From: Fratercula arctica
Taxonomy: Eukaryota > Chordata > Aves > Charadriiformes > Alcidae
Length of the DNA: 64,000 nucleotides
Assembly: GCA_947846985.1 (NCBI GenBank)
Contig: CANTUZ010000005.1
Span: 13,583,861-13,647,860, forward strand
Direction of reading: 5' to 3'
The number at the start of each line of letters is the position of its first letter. Within the stretch, counting starts at the first letter, position 1. This document shows positions 23,613 through 47,700 of the stretch, one piece after another. The notes below the pieces were generated by a model, which was not told the DNA's origin, did no database searches, and worked only from the letters and a program-made list of their open reading frames with translations. Both the position numbers and the translations under genes were made by a program.

Positions 23613-26600
23613 TTTTTATTTAAATGTAAGGTAAAACCATACTCCTTACAAATGTTTATGTACTAATTTATTGACTATTTTTTATAGTTTATATTGAGAC
23701 CTGTTGTGTTGAGCCTTTATTTTTTGCTAGAGGGTAGGATTAGTTCTAAGTTTTCTTCCTAAAGAATGGTAGGTTTTGGGCAAACCTACATAACATGGAA
23801 AGATTTTCACTGCTTTATTAGAGCAGTTTGTAGTAAGCTATGTGTAGGCAGAGACCATCATCTTACTTTTGTATACACACATTGCCAGCTGCAATGAGGC
23901 CCTGGCTCTGCTTTTGTGTGTTCTAAGTGTTGCTTTTTTGTAAGTAAAATTGCAGGAAGAGGCCACAGAATTAATTCTTAGCTCTTGCAGTATATGTCTT
24001 CCTGTAAAAATTATTTTTCATGTATTAATATTTTACATTAATTGTGATAAGTGACATTATCTTAATTTAACAGATAAGGAGAATTGTGGCAGAAGGATGA
24101 TGTAATTTCGCAGCTCCCAAAGTAGGTGCTCTGACTGAGAGAAGATTTAATTTCTGACTCAGTTTAGAAGCAGATATACCAAAAGTGGAAATGAGTAATC
24201 AGTAAGTCTTAAACTCCAGCATTCTGGTTTATTTTGGTTTTTAATGAAGTTCAGGTATTGTAGATGCTAAAAATCATAGAGAATTGAACTAAAAGAATAT
24301 CTGGGATGTTAGATTCTGATATATGGGCCAAGCAGCTCTTACCTTTCAACACCAGAAAGTCAAAAGTGGGAATTCCCAGTGTGTGACCATTCTTTGTTCA
24401 CGACGGACGCCGTGTCTATTAGTGTATCCTCCTTGACCAGTAACAACTAAATATATCGATGCGAGCTCGCATTCCCTTTGGATGCCTTGCCATTGTAACT
24501 TTGATCAAAAGCACCTAAAAATAGTTTTGGGTTGGGAAGGAAAAATAACTTCAAATTGCTTTTTGATCATACTGTCAATTCACAATAGAAAAGAAAGCAA
24601 GCTGTAAATATGATAGGGAAATGCAGAAGCTGTCATATAACGTTTCCTCCTCTGCTGTTTCCCTCCCTGTTTGTACCACCTACATCTTATATTGTCCCTG
24701 TTTATTAAAAACAAAGCAAATATTAATCTGCTCCTCCTGTAGAGCTTTAATTGTATAAAATGTTCATTTGTCATGGTTTTGTAGAGTGGTTGAAGCAGAT
24801 AATTCACTGTTGGAGATTTGAGATTTTGGGTATTTATTACTAAAGGATCTCTAACAACCGTACTGTGTATTCCAGAGTACTCTCTATTCTTGCTGTATGC
24901 TGGATTCCTGTCATCTGCTCTCATTTTTATCTATCCATAGGGCTGTCTGCCATGTTATTTGTTCATTCTTTAATTAGTTAATTAAATCTGTTGTTATAGT
25001 TTCCAGTTTAAATGATTAATAAAACATTGCAAAATAGGTTAGGTGCACACAGACATTGTGGTAGGGTTTGTCTCGTATCTTGTCCTGTGGTACTGGCACC
25101 CATAAGGGTCTGAGAAAGGCCACAGGTCTCTTAGAGGTGACTGAAGTATTGAGAATAGGAAGTCTCAAGCAAAAGCTAATGTAGGAGCAGGGCTTTTTTC
25201 TTTTTTTTTCTATTGGCAGTAGTTTGATTTAAAGCAGCTGTAGGTCCCTCTGTCCCTTACTTATTTATTATTTATTTTGAAATAATCTTCTAGTAGTAAT
25301 ACTTTCTTGTGGTTAGATTAAGAATTCACAAAGATCTTCTGGAAAAGTAATCCCTCCTTTTTCTTGCATAGTCTTACTGATAATATTAAAAAATGTATTC
25401 TTCAGTTTATTGATTTGTCAACAGAAGACTTTACTCAGTTCAGAATTTTTTAATGCAACAATTTTGTCCAGAAGAAAAATGTAAAACAAATGCAAGATTT
25501 TAGCCTTTTTTTATGTTTTCAGAATATCTTCAAGAGAACAAAAGTATTTCTATGTATCATTAAGCTTATCTCTTCTTTTTGCTAGCTATCATATTTTTTT
25601 TCTTGGTAAGTTTCAGAGAATCAAATACTCTAATAATTTTATCATATTACAGTTAAAAATTTCTTAGATGGTAGGAATAAGAGTACTAATATTGTCAGAG
25701 ACTTAAATATGGAAATAAGGTATTAATCACATTTCATGTAAATTGCAGAATGTAGGCTATCGAGTGAGATTAGAAGCCATCTCTCATTATGAAAGCACTA
25801 TATCAGAAAAGAACATTCTCTTAAGTAGTTTTTGCCTACATGCAAGGATTTTCTACTATTGTTTTCTAATAAGCCACCTGCCATTCAAAAAGAAAAGTCC
25901 TAGATCTGGGAAGTGAGGGGATCGAGTGGAACCAAAGCACTTAAGGATGTTCAAATGGCATCTGAGTTTATCTCTGAGGTGCATCAGAGGTATTTGAGAA
26001 GAGGAGATTTTGCAGAATTTCTCCTGAAAATTTGGTCATTGTTTTCTGCAGAAACACTGGTTGTACACTCAGCTTAAGCCAATATTTTCCATTTTCTTGA
26101 AATTCGGATAATTCTTTTATCTCATTTGTGCACCTTAGTCTCTAAAATGCCATCACCCTTGTAGTCTCCATAGACTGAAGCCACAAGTTGCCTCAGATGA
26201 GGCTTGCTGGTCAGGGCAGAAACTGCTTCAGCGTGGGGAGTAGGTGCTCGGTGAGGGATGTACACAAGCATTGGCCCTCTGCAGGAGGTGAACCAGTATC
26301 AGCAGTTAAAGGTAGTTTTCAGTGCCTCACTCGTGTTAGCCGTCTGGAATGCAAGAACAACTCTCTCATAAAGTTGAGCATCTTCAACTTGATGGTTTTC
26401 CAAGAGTTAAACGTAATTAGTAGTTCCCTAGTTAATCCCCTAACACTTTCAGGTATTGCTTCTTCTCAGTTCTCCACTGTGGAGGAACTGAGCTCTAGCT
26501 TTCTTGCCTGAAAATGTTTCAATAAGCATGCCTTCGTTAGTGCTATTTAACTCCCTCTGAGCCTTTTTGAGCAGCCTCTTTTTTAAGTAGACTTTGAGGA

Positions 26601-29600
26601 ATCATCTGCAAATCAGTAGCTCTCCAGGGGAATTACAAAAGCACCCAAATATACTTGCTTTCATTATCACTGTCTTGGCAGCACTGCTAAGTATGTCCTC
26701 ACATGGTGCCAGTTAGAAGCAAAAGCTAATTTTTATTTGACACCCCAGATCAACAGCTTCCCAGGTTTAATGAAGTATTTTGAAATCCTCTAAAAACGTG
26801 TTGTATACCATTTGCTGTGAAGGAAAAATCTATTACAGTTTCTAACTGTCTGGTGGAAAAATTGGGGTTTTTTCCCACCTCTGAATGCAACCAGCAATCT
26901 GTAGATAGAAAAGATTAAGTACAATTTTTGACTATGGGGATTTTTTGTTTTTTGCAGATCTGCTGTCCAAACCAGCATGCTGTGTTATGCCAATCCACTT
27001 CCTCGTCAGTGCAGCAGACAGCTGTAATTAGAATACAGGGCTTCTGTGTTCCACCAGCCCCCTCATCTCTCAAGTTTTATTCTGTTTCTTCAAGCATTGG
27101 ACATGTTCCTGCCAGTCTCTGTGCTTTTATTTAATTTGGGCAGAGCCTATGTAAGACTGAACAGATGGCTGAAAGCAGTGAGGGGAAGACCATAAAATGT
27201 ACTGCGTGCTCAACCTTGTGTGAACCAAGCAATGTTGTATTTTTTTTTGCCCCCATTGCAGTAAAGATCCCATGTGTTCTGGAGGTGCGTTAGCAGAGGC
27301 ATCCAGCCAAGCAGCCAGAGACAGAGAATCTAACAAATAGACTCACCTTTTGAAGGGTGCAGCATGCATTGAGGAGGTAAGCAAACTGGAATCAGACCTG
27401 TCTTTCTTTGCTATGTATTTCTGAAGCTTGTATTCAACACTATGTATTTCTTCATATTCTACACTTACTAGTGCTCATTTCTCTGCAATTAAATAAGGAA
27501 TATATTTCCCAATTAATTCTTAAAAGTATTATATGCCAAAGTAAAATCTCCTCCACTGAGAATGTTTTTGAACTCGTTCACCTAATAAAAACTTGATGTT
27601 ATTTTCAATGGTTATAGCAGGTGCTGGGTTCCAAGAAATTAGTGAAAACACAGAGGGCTAGTTACACCAGGTAGGCATGACAGCAATTCCACAGCAGAAG
27701 CTTTTCCATGTTTAAAAGAATCCATTCATTGGAAGACATGTTGAATAAACTAATTTAAAATGTCAATTTTAAAACTGTTTATTTTTTAAGACATTTAACA
27801 CTATTTTTTTACCTCAAGGTAATATAATAAATGGGATAAATTACGTAATCTTTTGAAATGGTCTAGTGGTTTTTAGTGATATTTATCTGGTGATATCATG
27901 CCTTAATTCTTAAGATTGAGTTAATTAATGCAGAAAGTTTGTCTGCATACCCAAAATATATATTTTCTTACCACCGTATAAACTGATGAAAAAATATATG
28001 CTTTAAAGGGCTTATTAGTTCTACAAGTAGCCTAACATATGTTAGATTATGCTTATAAGCTGTAAAGTCATAAATTAGTCAAAGGATTTAGGTCTGGGTA
28101 ACTATGTAGGGAAAAAAATAAAGTTAAAGTAGTAAGTAAAACTCTACTAAATCCATCTCAGAAATAATCAGGTGATACCCAGTTAGTTAATCCATTCTAT
28201 GGGCAGTGAATAAATACTCAGTCTTTTCTGAATTTGAATTATTTGTTGACTCAGCCCCTGAGGAACTGACCTCTGAGGTCACGTGCTTTACAGATCTGTC
28301 AAATAGTACTCCAGGTACAACTAACTTGATTGTTAGAAATACTGGGCATGCACACGTTCAGCTGAAGTTAGTGAAATTTGCATGTTCATCATATTTTCAA
28401 AAATCTAGCTTTTGTCTTAGGAGTCACAATTTGCATGTGATGGGCAATTTTCTGTTTTTTCTACCACCCATTGAACCCCTGATGTCTTTCAAATATGGTA
28501 CTCTTCAGCTATATAAAAGTGTGTAAATGGTAATACTACACTAATGATAGTAAGTGAAAAAATGTAGGCAGAAGTTGGATTTGAAGTTGATTGTCTTTAT
28601 TTTCTCCATAGGTCATTCTTATCAATGTACAGAGTCTTTTTTCCTATAATTCCTGCAGTTGTTAACACATTGATGGAGACATGTTTATCTTGTATCATAA
28701 TCCCTTCTTTAATATTGTAGGCTTTAAAATTGTTGGGTTGAAAACTTTGTTGGAGGAATTTGTATTATATGTACATCTGAAAAGAAAACTGAAAAAAGCA
28801 CTGAAACTGAAATTTCAGAATAAAATCCATCATTTTGGATATTAACACGAATGGGTCTCCTTTCAAGTAGCACTTCTACACATACGTTTCTTTATATTCA
28901 TATACATGGGTATAAAGTAACTATCATCCTTAATTAGTCATATCTGAATATACAACCAATTATTTGCTTTTGTGAATTATGTGGGAAACGTGGTTAGTAG
29001 GAGGACACACAAAGTCTCATCAAGGAAGTTAGAGATGTGTAGCCATAGATATTTGTGATACCGCAAGAGTAGTACTACATTATGGGATAGTCACACTTAT
29101 TAATTGTACTTGTAGTAGCTCTTTAGTTGCCCATTTCATCGCTGGCATCTAAACAGTATCCACTTTTATATCTAACATGAGTTTTATGAAAATGCATGAG
29201 AAAGTTTGATTAAATGACACTCTTTTTATGTGAAACTTGCTTGTTGTTTCCAGTATTACATTCAGGGAGTGCCACCTCATAAAGAACAGTTTGTAACACG
29301 TAAATTCTCAGTTGTGGACAGTTTTTGCAATTCCCAAGCCATAGGAGTCATGGAAGGTGTGGGGGTTTTTGTTTTATTTACCACTAGCAATTATATAGAG
29401 ACTATCCACTCACTGTCTCGCTAGCTGAATTGCTAGCAGTGTCATTATTACCCCAGTCAGTAAGTGTCTGTTCGACACTGGCTGAGGCAAGCCAAGCATT
29501 TCTCTGAGTTTGATTTCCATCTTCTGTACATTATTCCATCAGCTGCTGCAATTTAAGAATTTGCTTCCCTTCATAACTTTTGTAGTACCTCTGGCAATGA

Positions 29601-29659
29601 CTCAGTAAAATGTTTTGGAGCCAATATAGTTTCAGATACCTGAGAAAAATATGTGAAAA
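23613..29659. other. Unique-looking DNA between inverted arrays
   Basis: About 6 kb separates the two opposed minisatellites. No exon, transposon end or RNA gene is recognised. Open frames are short. A 14-bp CpG-containing palindrome sits at 24459-24472. Confidence 0.6.
24459..24472. repeat. 14-bp perfect palindrome atgcgagctcgcat
   Basis: This is an exact inverted repeat with two CpGs in a CpG-poor, AT-rich stretch. Short palindromes can arise by chance and no function is implied. Confidence 0.5.
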
Positions 29660-30670
29660 ATAAAGGAGAAAATTCCTATGAAACAATGAGGACACTTCCT
29701 AGAAAGCATGTGGAAAGTTCCTAGAAAGCACAAGGTAATTTCCTGGAAAGCAGAAGAGAGATTTCCTGGAAAACGGAGGGGATTTCCTGGAAAGCATGAA
29801 GGTAGCTCCTGGAGAGCAGTGGGGAGGGTTCCTACAAAGTAGAGGTGGGATTTCTTAGTAAGCACATGGAAAACTTCCTGGAAAAAGTGAATGGAAAATT
29901 TCCTAGAAAGCAGAGGGAGGTCTACACAGAGGAGTCTCCTAGAAAGCACTTGGGGAAATTCCTGGAAACCAGTAGAGGGAATGCATAGAAAGCAGAAATG
30001 GGAGTTATTAGAAAGCATTTGGATGGTGGGAATTTGTGGAAAGCAGGCAGGAAACTGGGAAGCTGCAGGGGAATTTCCTAGGAACCACAATGTAAATTCC
30101 CAGAAAGCAGGGACAGAATACCTAGAAAGCAGGGGGGAAGGGAAACACCTACAGAGCAATGGGGAGATTTCCTGAAAAGTAAAGTGGGAATGCCTAGAAA
30201 GGGAAGAGGATATTCTTGGAAAGCACAGGGAAAAAAGAGGAGGGTGAGCTGTGTGGGGAGAACACCTGCAAATGTACAAAGCACCCAGAGAATATCTAGA
30301 AATCCAAGGGGGGATATATTCTAGAAAGCACACTTGAAATTCCTGGAAGGCTGGGGTGTGAATTCCCAGAAAGCACATGAGCAAGTCCTATAACGCAAAG
30401 GGGGGATTCCCAGAAATCATGTGCAAAATTATGGACATGTGCAAAATTTCCTAGAAAGCTGAAGGTTAATGCCTAGAAAGCAGAGAGATGTTCCTGGAAA
30501 ACAGTGGAGTACATTCCTAGAAAGAATAAGGTACATTTCTACAAAGCACATTTTGGGGTGGGGATGGGCACGCCTAGAAAGCAAAAGGGGAATTTCCCAG
30601 AAAACCTGTGGCAATTTCATGGAAAATAAAGAGAGGAATTCCTAGATAGCAATGACAGAATCCCAGGGAG
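29660..30670 (-). repeat. Minisatellite array 2, same unit inverted
   Basis: The core 'ggaaatttcctagaaagca' in many variants repeats about every 30 bp for about 1 kb, or about 33 units. It is the reverse complement of the 'tttctaggaatttcc' unit of the array at 22948-23612. The array reads open on the - strand for about 250 codons (29632-30384), producing a periodic FLGI / FQEI / LSRK pattern. That open frame arises from the repeat and is not a gene. The array ends about 330 bp before the first recognised STK33 block. Confidence 0.9.
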
Positions 30671-31000
30671 ACACAAGCGGTAGGGTGAGATCATCGAGAT
30701 GAGTGAGGTGACTGAGGCAGGTTGGGTGGTGGAGTCAGCGGTTCCACCTAACCCTGGCAGGGGTCTGGGTGCCAGGGCAAAGTCATGGAGTGTTTGCTGT
30801 GGGTGTTGAATTGTGGTCAACATGCTCCAAGTACAGCCATTTGCACAGATACGCAAATTTCTGAACTTTAATCTTACCACAAATTAGACTTTGTGAGTAT
30901 TTTGTTTCTGAAGTCATCTTTGTACTCGTGTTGCTGTTCTAAGTCAAAACTATGCTAGCAATTTCCTTGCACACTGACCACGTTGTTCTTAATATTTCAG

Positions 31001-31122
31001 AATTGCACCTTACCTGTTACTCTTCTGGGATGGTGGTCAGGATGGTGATAGCTCGTGGTACCCTGCAAGTGAAGCAGAAAACTCATACTGAACTCTACAA
31101 GTTGCTGGGCTTAAAACTTAGG
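31001..31122 (+). pseudogene. STK33: STK33 exon, degenerate glycine-loop region
   Basis: The acceptor 'aatatttcag' ends at 31000 and the donor 'gtaagc' starts at 31123. The frame is open, entering after one base of a split codon and ending in phase 0, which fits the next exon. The peptide holds GMVVRMVIARGTL, placing G, V, I and G where human STK33 has GKVPHIRIENGAA. Later TELYKLLGLKLR corresponds to EEIYTFGRILGKGSF with three residues fewer. Read across the splice, ILGKGSFG becomes LLGLKLRD. Only the first glycine of the GxGxxG nucleotide-binding loop therefore survives. Other differences come in whole codons. The exon assignment depends on weak similarity plus correct position and phase. 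Confidence 0.6.
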
Positions 31123-31355
31123 GTAAGCATGCATGAAGACTGAAACATAGTCAACAGAAAAATCTGTAAATAATTTTGTTGAAAAAATCAGATTGCTTCT
31201 CTGCTATTAAAAACATATTTGAAACATTTGATTGCAAGGTTTAGTTTACATTCACGGATAATAAGTATATTATGTTAAAACTTTTTTAAAGCTGCAGTTA
31301 TTTTTTTATGATTATCTGTTTCTTTATTAAATCTAGTCTTTTAGAAGATAACTAG

Positions 31356-31427
31356 GACAAGGTAACTGAAGTCAAACACAGGGCTAATGGCAAAAAATGG
31401 GCCATCAAAAAAGTTATCACAAAAAAG
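31356..31427 (+). CDS. STK33: STK33 exon, VAIK lysine (subdomain II)
   Basis: The exon encodes DKVTEVKHRANGKKWAIKK followed by VITKK. It aligns without gaps to human [24 protein letters not shown]. WAIKK contains the ATP-anchoring lysine of subdomain II. The donor 'gtaaat' begins at 31428. The acceptor is placed after 'aactag' at 31355, preserving phase 0 from the previous exon. A start six bases later, after 'acaag', is possible. The first residue, Asp, stands where the family has the third glycine of the loop. The exon has no stop. Confidence 0.85.
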
Positions 31428-32379
31428 GTAAATATCATGCAGATAGGTTATTTTCTTTAAAGTGTTCACAACTTTCTTAAGATCAGATGATTTTTTTTTT
31501 TCCCCAATCTCTGTTTGAGTACCAAGATTTCATATGAGATCCAGATTTTCTCTTTTCACCTATGTAGATGCTTATTCTCATTTTTCAGGTGTTGTTTTGT
31601 GTCTGTAAGTGCGCTATAAGGAAGGTGGTTCTCTTGTGCGTCCATGGTATTTCTAACAAGGGGAACCATCATGCAATAAGCAGTCTTTCCATGGTTTATA
31701 GATGTCTGTTGTTTCAGTAATTGTTATAAAACCAAAGAATGGTGGAAATATTATTTTGGAGGTTAAATTACTACTATTCTGTCTTTAACTGACTGTATTA
31801 CTTGTTGGAAAGGTGTTATTGCTGAGATGAACAGAAAAGTTCCCCGGACTTTATGACGACAGCATGATATAAATATTGCAGTAACACATGTAAAGAAGTA
31901 TTTGTTGCTAGCTGTAAGTGTAGGGGTTTTTTTTGGGTATTAAATTCGTCAGAAGTCTCATTTGAGTAGTGTATTACAGTTTTCACTCCTAGTTGCTGAA
32001 AAGTTGCATTTTGGTTTTTTTTTTCAAACGTTGGTACTTTCTTAGGCTTTCTGTAAAAGCCATTGATGATGCATTGAATGGAAGAGGCTGCAAGCTAAAT
32101 CCATACTTAGTCCTTGTTTTGAAATCATAGCATTTTTATACTTTTTTTAAATGTATGTGTTTTGAAAGCTTGAGAGTTTCTTGTGGTAAACACTTGGCAA
32201 TATTTGCGGCAGGTCAATTGTCTTTTGTCTTCTGTTCATAAAATCCTAAGTGCATTGGGGTTCTAGGTCATCTCTGGAGCTGGAGCACTGATATTAATTA
32301 TATACATTTTTATTACATTAAAAGAAACTAAACTCCAAAATAACAAAATCATTACATCTCTCTTTATTAACATTAGCAG
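31428..32379 (+). other. STK33 intron; alphaC exon not recognisable
   Basis: In human STK33 the residues after IKKVNKEK continue as AGSSAVKLLEREVNILK and onward, giving the alphaC glutamate and subdomain IV. No such exon is readable in these 950 bp. At about 31820-31910 there is a faint similarity near 'acacatgtaaagaagtattt' to what EEVF-encoding DNA would look like. That trace is interrupted by stops and has no acceptor, so it is at most a relic. A long T run sits at 31491. Confidence 0.5.
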
Positions 32380-34430
<2,051 letters not shown>

Positions 34431-34439
34431 TTTTTTTTG

Positions 34440-34520
34440 TTTTTGCAGCAAAAAAGACAGAGTTTAAGTAATTTTTTATGAGGAAAAATTCAGCTATTTG
34501 TATCCTTTGATGAAAGGGTA
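34440..34520 (+). pseudogene. STK33: Probable relic of STK33 activation-loop (DFG) exon
   Basis: The next expected segment is VTDFGLAVKKQSRSEAMLQ followed by ATCGTPIYM. Between 33647 and 39625 no readable copy exists. At 34447-34475 the bases gcagcaaaaaagacag and gagtttaagt resemble DNA for AVKKQS-S with an indel. Translation in one frame gives QKRQSLSNFL and then a stop. Upstream, where VTDFGL should be encoded, only a T-rich tract is found. Downstream, 'cagctatttgtatccttt' faintly resembles the codons for the ATCGTP stretch. If this is the exon, the metal-binding DFG aspartate is gone. The call rests on position and a short match. Confidence 0.4.
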
Positions 34521-44392
<9,872 letters not shown>

Positions 44393-44657
44393 TGATCTCA
44401 CAAAATAAATGCTGACAGTGTTGCAATGAATTCCACAAATGTAGTAGTTTTGATATTTTTTTTTGCTTATAAGTAGTATGCACTTTCTGAAAAGCAAAGT
44501 TGATGTTAAAAAATAAATTTACACAAATGATATCGTGAACTAATTTCATAGCATTGCAAGTAAAATATTCTCTGCTGAATTAAAGCACTCAGTTGAAAAT
44601 GTGTCTAGTCGTCGTTAGCAGAAATGAGATGTATCAAGCTGTGGGTTTTTTTCCTAG

Positions 44658-44743
44658 CAAAACAATTACTGAGACTGCTTCTGAAGGTCGATCTTCCTCA
44701 CCAAATCGCAGCTAATGAATCACTTGATAACCAGCGGATAACA
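44658..44743 (+). CDS. STK33: STK33 exon, subdomain XI, key residues changed
   Basis: The acceptor 'tttttttcctag' ends at 44657 and the donor 'gtgagt' begins at 44744. The peptide AKQLLRLLLKVDLPHQIAAN continues ESLDNQRIT. Human STK33 has [25 protein letters not shown]. The arginine of the kinase-wide DPxxR motif (pairing with the APE glutamate) is Gln here. The tryptophan of the HPW/NQW position is Arg, and the proline after VD is Leu. The frame is open and the splice sites look good, but these substitutions at near-invariant sites are what relaxed constraint would produce. Confidence 0.88.
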
Positions 44744-47700
44744 GTGAGTTCTGAGGCGGTGTCATTTCTTCACCTTGTGTTCTGCCTCTTACTTATTTGG
44801 TACATAAAGACGCTGTATTGCCTCAGTGGAACCCAGTAGGGTGGAAAATTTAAAAAACCACAACCTAAGCAACAAAGCACTTGTAGGGGCCTTATCCAAA
44901 TCTCGCAAATCCATCAACATGTTTTGCTTGTATCCCATGGGCCTGTCAACTAGGAGAAGCTTTACACTGTGTTCCTTACCCAAACCAACTTTACCTGATT
45001 TCCCATATGTTTTGACATAGTACAGAAGGTTCAGGTCAGGTTTAATTAATTGTCACAACATTCCTGTTAGTATAATAAAAGGAGTTTTGGTGGGTTTTTT
45101 ATTTATTTAAAAACGAAAAATTGAGCTACGGGGAAATTTGGCCATTTTGAAGGCAAGTGAACTGTAGTGCTGTAAAGGGAACCTGTGAACTCCCAGCTTT
45201 CCAGCTGGGCTGCAGACCACGCCGCTGTGAGAACACTGAACTTTCAGCTGCGTGATGAAACAGTTGCGCTATTTTGTAGTTGAAATTAAAGCAGAGGGAA
45301 TGGATATATCTGCCACTTAAATATAATCTCATGATAGTAAACCCTAATTTTGCCTTGCCTCTTACTCTACAGAAGAACCATTCTGGACTAGTGTACATCT
45401 TTCTTCTTCCCTGCTAACTGAGGAGAGGTGAACAAGAAGCTTTTTTCCAAAGTTTCAGTGCATTCCCGTGGGTGGGGAGAATAGCCACAAGTAAATGTGT
45501 AACTCTACCATGGCCTGAAAAATGAGACAATTTTCATCCAGTTCTGCCCTGCTGTACTCTGAGTACCATATTGTCCTTGCCTCATGAAACTGAAGATACA
45601 GAAAAATACCATCTGTGTGATTTTATGACTTTTCACCATATATATTCAAGTTTGAGACTAAATTCCATATGATAACATAATTGCATGTAACAAGACCTTC
45701 TTGTAGTTCATTGTAAACCATTCCTTCTCTCCATACTATACAACATTTCAGGCACAGTAAATTTTAATTTGCAATTCTTCATTTAAAGAGTAGGTAGCAG
45801 ACTGGCTATCTTAACTATAAAATATCTACAAATGCAACCCCATATTAGTTGTCTTCCATTTGCACTTTCACAGTAAATATGCAACACCTTTGAGCGTTAC
45901 CTTCAATGCAGAAATATATTTTAGAGTTTTTCATCAAGTTTGAATGTTTCTAAGTGTTGAGAGATGGCCATCAAAGACTGCTGGCAGAATTCCCTCAAGC
46001 CAGGGAGCCCGCTCTGAGGTCTGCTGTTATGGACAGCTTCTGCAGATATTATTCAGTCAGAAATAAATAAAATCAGAAATGAGCTCTGGAAATACACTGA
46101 ATCCATTTTTTCCTCCAGCTGATCTGCTCCTGGCATGGTTTTAAGCTGCTTCCTTAAGGGAAAATTTCCTGGATGAGACAGTTATACTGACCATGATCTT
46201 GCCTTCATGCTTCAGCCTTTCCTGTATGTGACCAGCCAGTGTTTTCCATTACAGTAGAACTGCAAGGAGATGTTGTTGTCTCTTAAATATCTCTACATTA
46301 GCATGAGCTGACTCCCAGTGCCATTTTAAGGCTTGGGTCACTGTGTCTCCAGTTCTAGAGGGGACTTGGGCAGCCATTCTGCCTGTAGGCAGTAGCTCCA
46401 ATATTAGATGCTCTGGATCAGCTGCGTGTGAAGACAGAGTGCAGCTGCCGTGTTCACAGACGGTACTTGGTTGAACTTGCTCCATGGGCTCAGTACCGTG
46501 CACGTGCGGTGCCCAGTGTCCTGAATTCTGCTGAATTTCTTGAAAAATGTTTTCAACAAATATGTCTGTTTTCTTGAATACTGATGGACCTGTTTAGCAT
46601 TTTTACTGTGAAATAGATGCCCATCTCTGCTCAGTACTGACACTTCCAATTTATTTATTTATTTAATAAAATTTTTGTTTCATTGACATAAATTATTTAT
46701 TTTGTATAAGGAGCTAAAAAACCAGGATGGTCATACGAGGTAACGTTAAAGGTCTTTCTTACATCATCATCAGTGGCCAAGGATAGATACTTAGGGGATA
46801 AGAACAGAAAAAGCATTCGGTACTACAATATTATACCAGTCTTCAGTTAATTGTTACCCAGGGTTTCCTGAACCAAAAGATAGTGGTGGTAATAAAGCTC
46901 AGGTGGCTTTTTTCCACCAATTGATCCAAATATTTTTAAACTCATAAACATATACTTGTGGGAAAGAATTGCCCAGTTTCAGTAGGCAGACTGTGGAGGA
47001 GAGTCTCCCTTCTTGTTCTGTACCTTCTACCTTCCAGCTGCGTGTTCCATTTGAACCCCCTACTTGTCTTACTTGCATTCTCCTGTGCTGCTTGTCGTCG
47101 TCATATGTACTATGTATTGAAGTGTTTGAAGTGGTACTTAAATGTTTTTCCATTTCTAGTAAAAAGCTCGGGTTTTCAGAGGTCCTAAGATGGCCTGGTT
47201 TTTAGAACTGCTGAGCACCTGTGGCTCCCATCTTTCTTCAGTGGGAGTTGCAGATAGTCAGCACCATTGAAAATCAGGACACCAGTTTCTACTTCGTGCT
47301 CGTGCCTTCACAGCCTTTGTGATTTTACAATAGCCAGATGGGGAACATGAAAGTGCATTATCATGTAGAGAATTCCACGTGTAAAAAAATTAACCCCTTG
47401 GTGCCATGTGACACATGAGCTTCTGCATAGGACTAAACGTGTTTGGCACCACAGCCTCCCACCAGGAAATCCCTACCATCTGTACCAAAAATTTATGAAG
47501 TCAGAAGTCATTCTGTATGATTGAAACTGGCATTTCAAACATAGGTGCAGCAGTTTTATATTCCAGAACAATACTTTAACAACAAAAATTTTAATTTAAA
47601 AGTTACCGTGTACTTATAGCTAAACAAATGACCTCAAGCTCGATTCAAGTTAGTGGGTACCTCTGGAGGTTTGTGTGTTGTCAGTTTGAGACCATATATA

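Noticed and set aside
29632..30384. 250-codon open frame on the - strand, the longest in the window
   Set aside because: It lies entirely within minisatellite array 2 and its residues follow the 30-bp period. No domain, no splice context.
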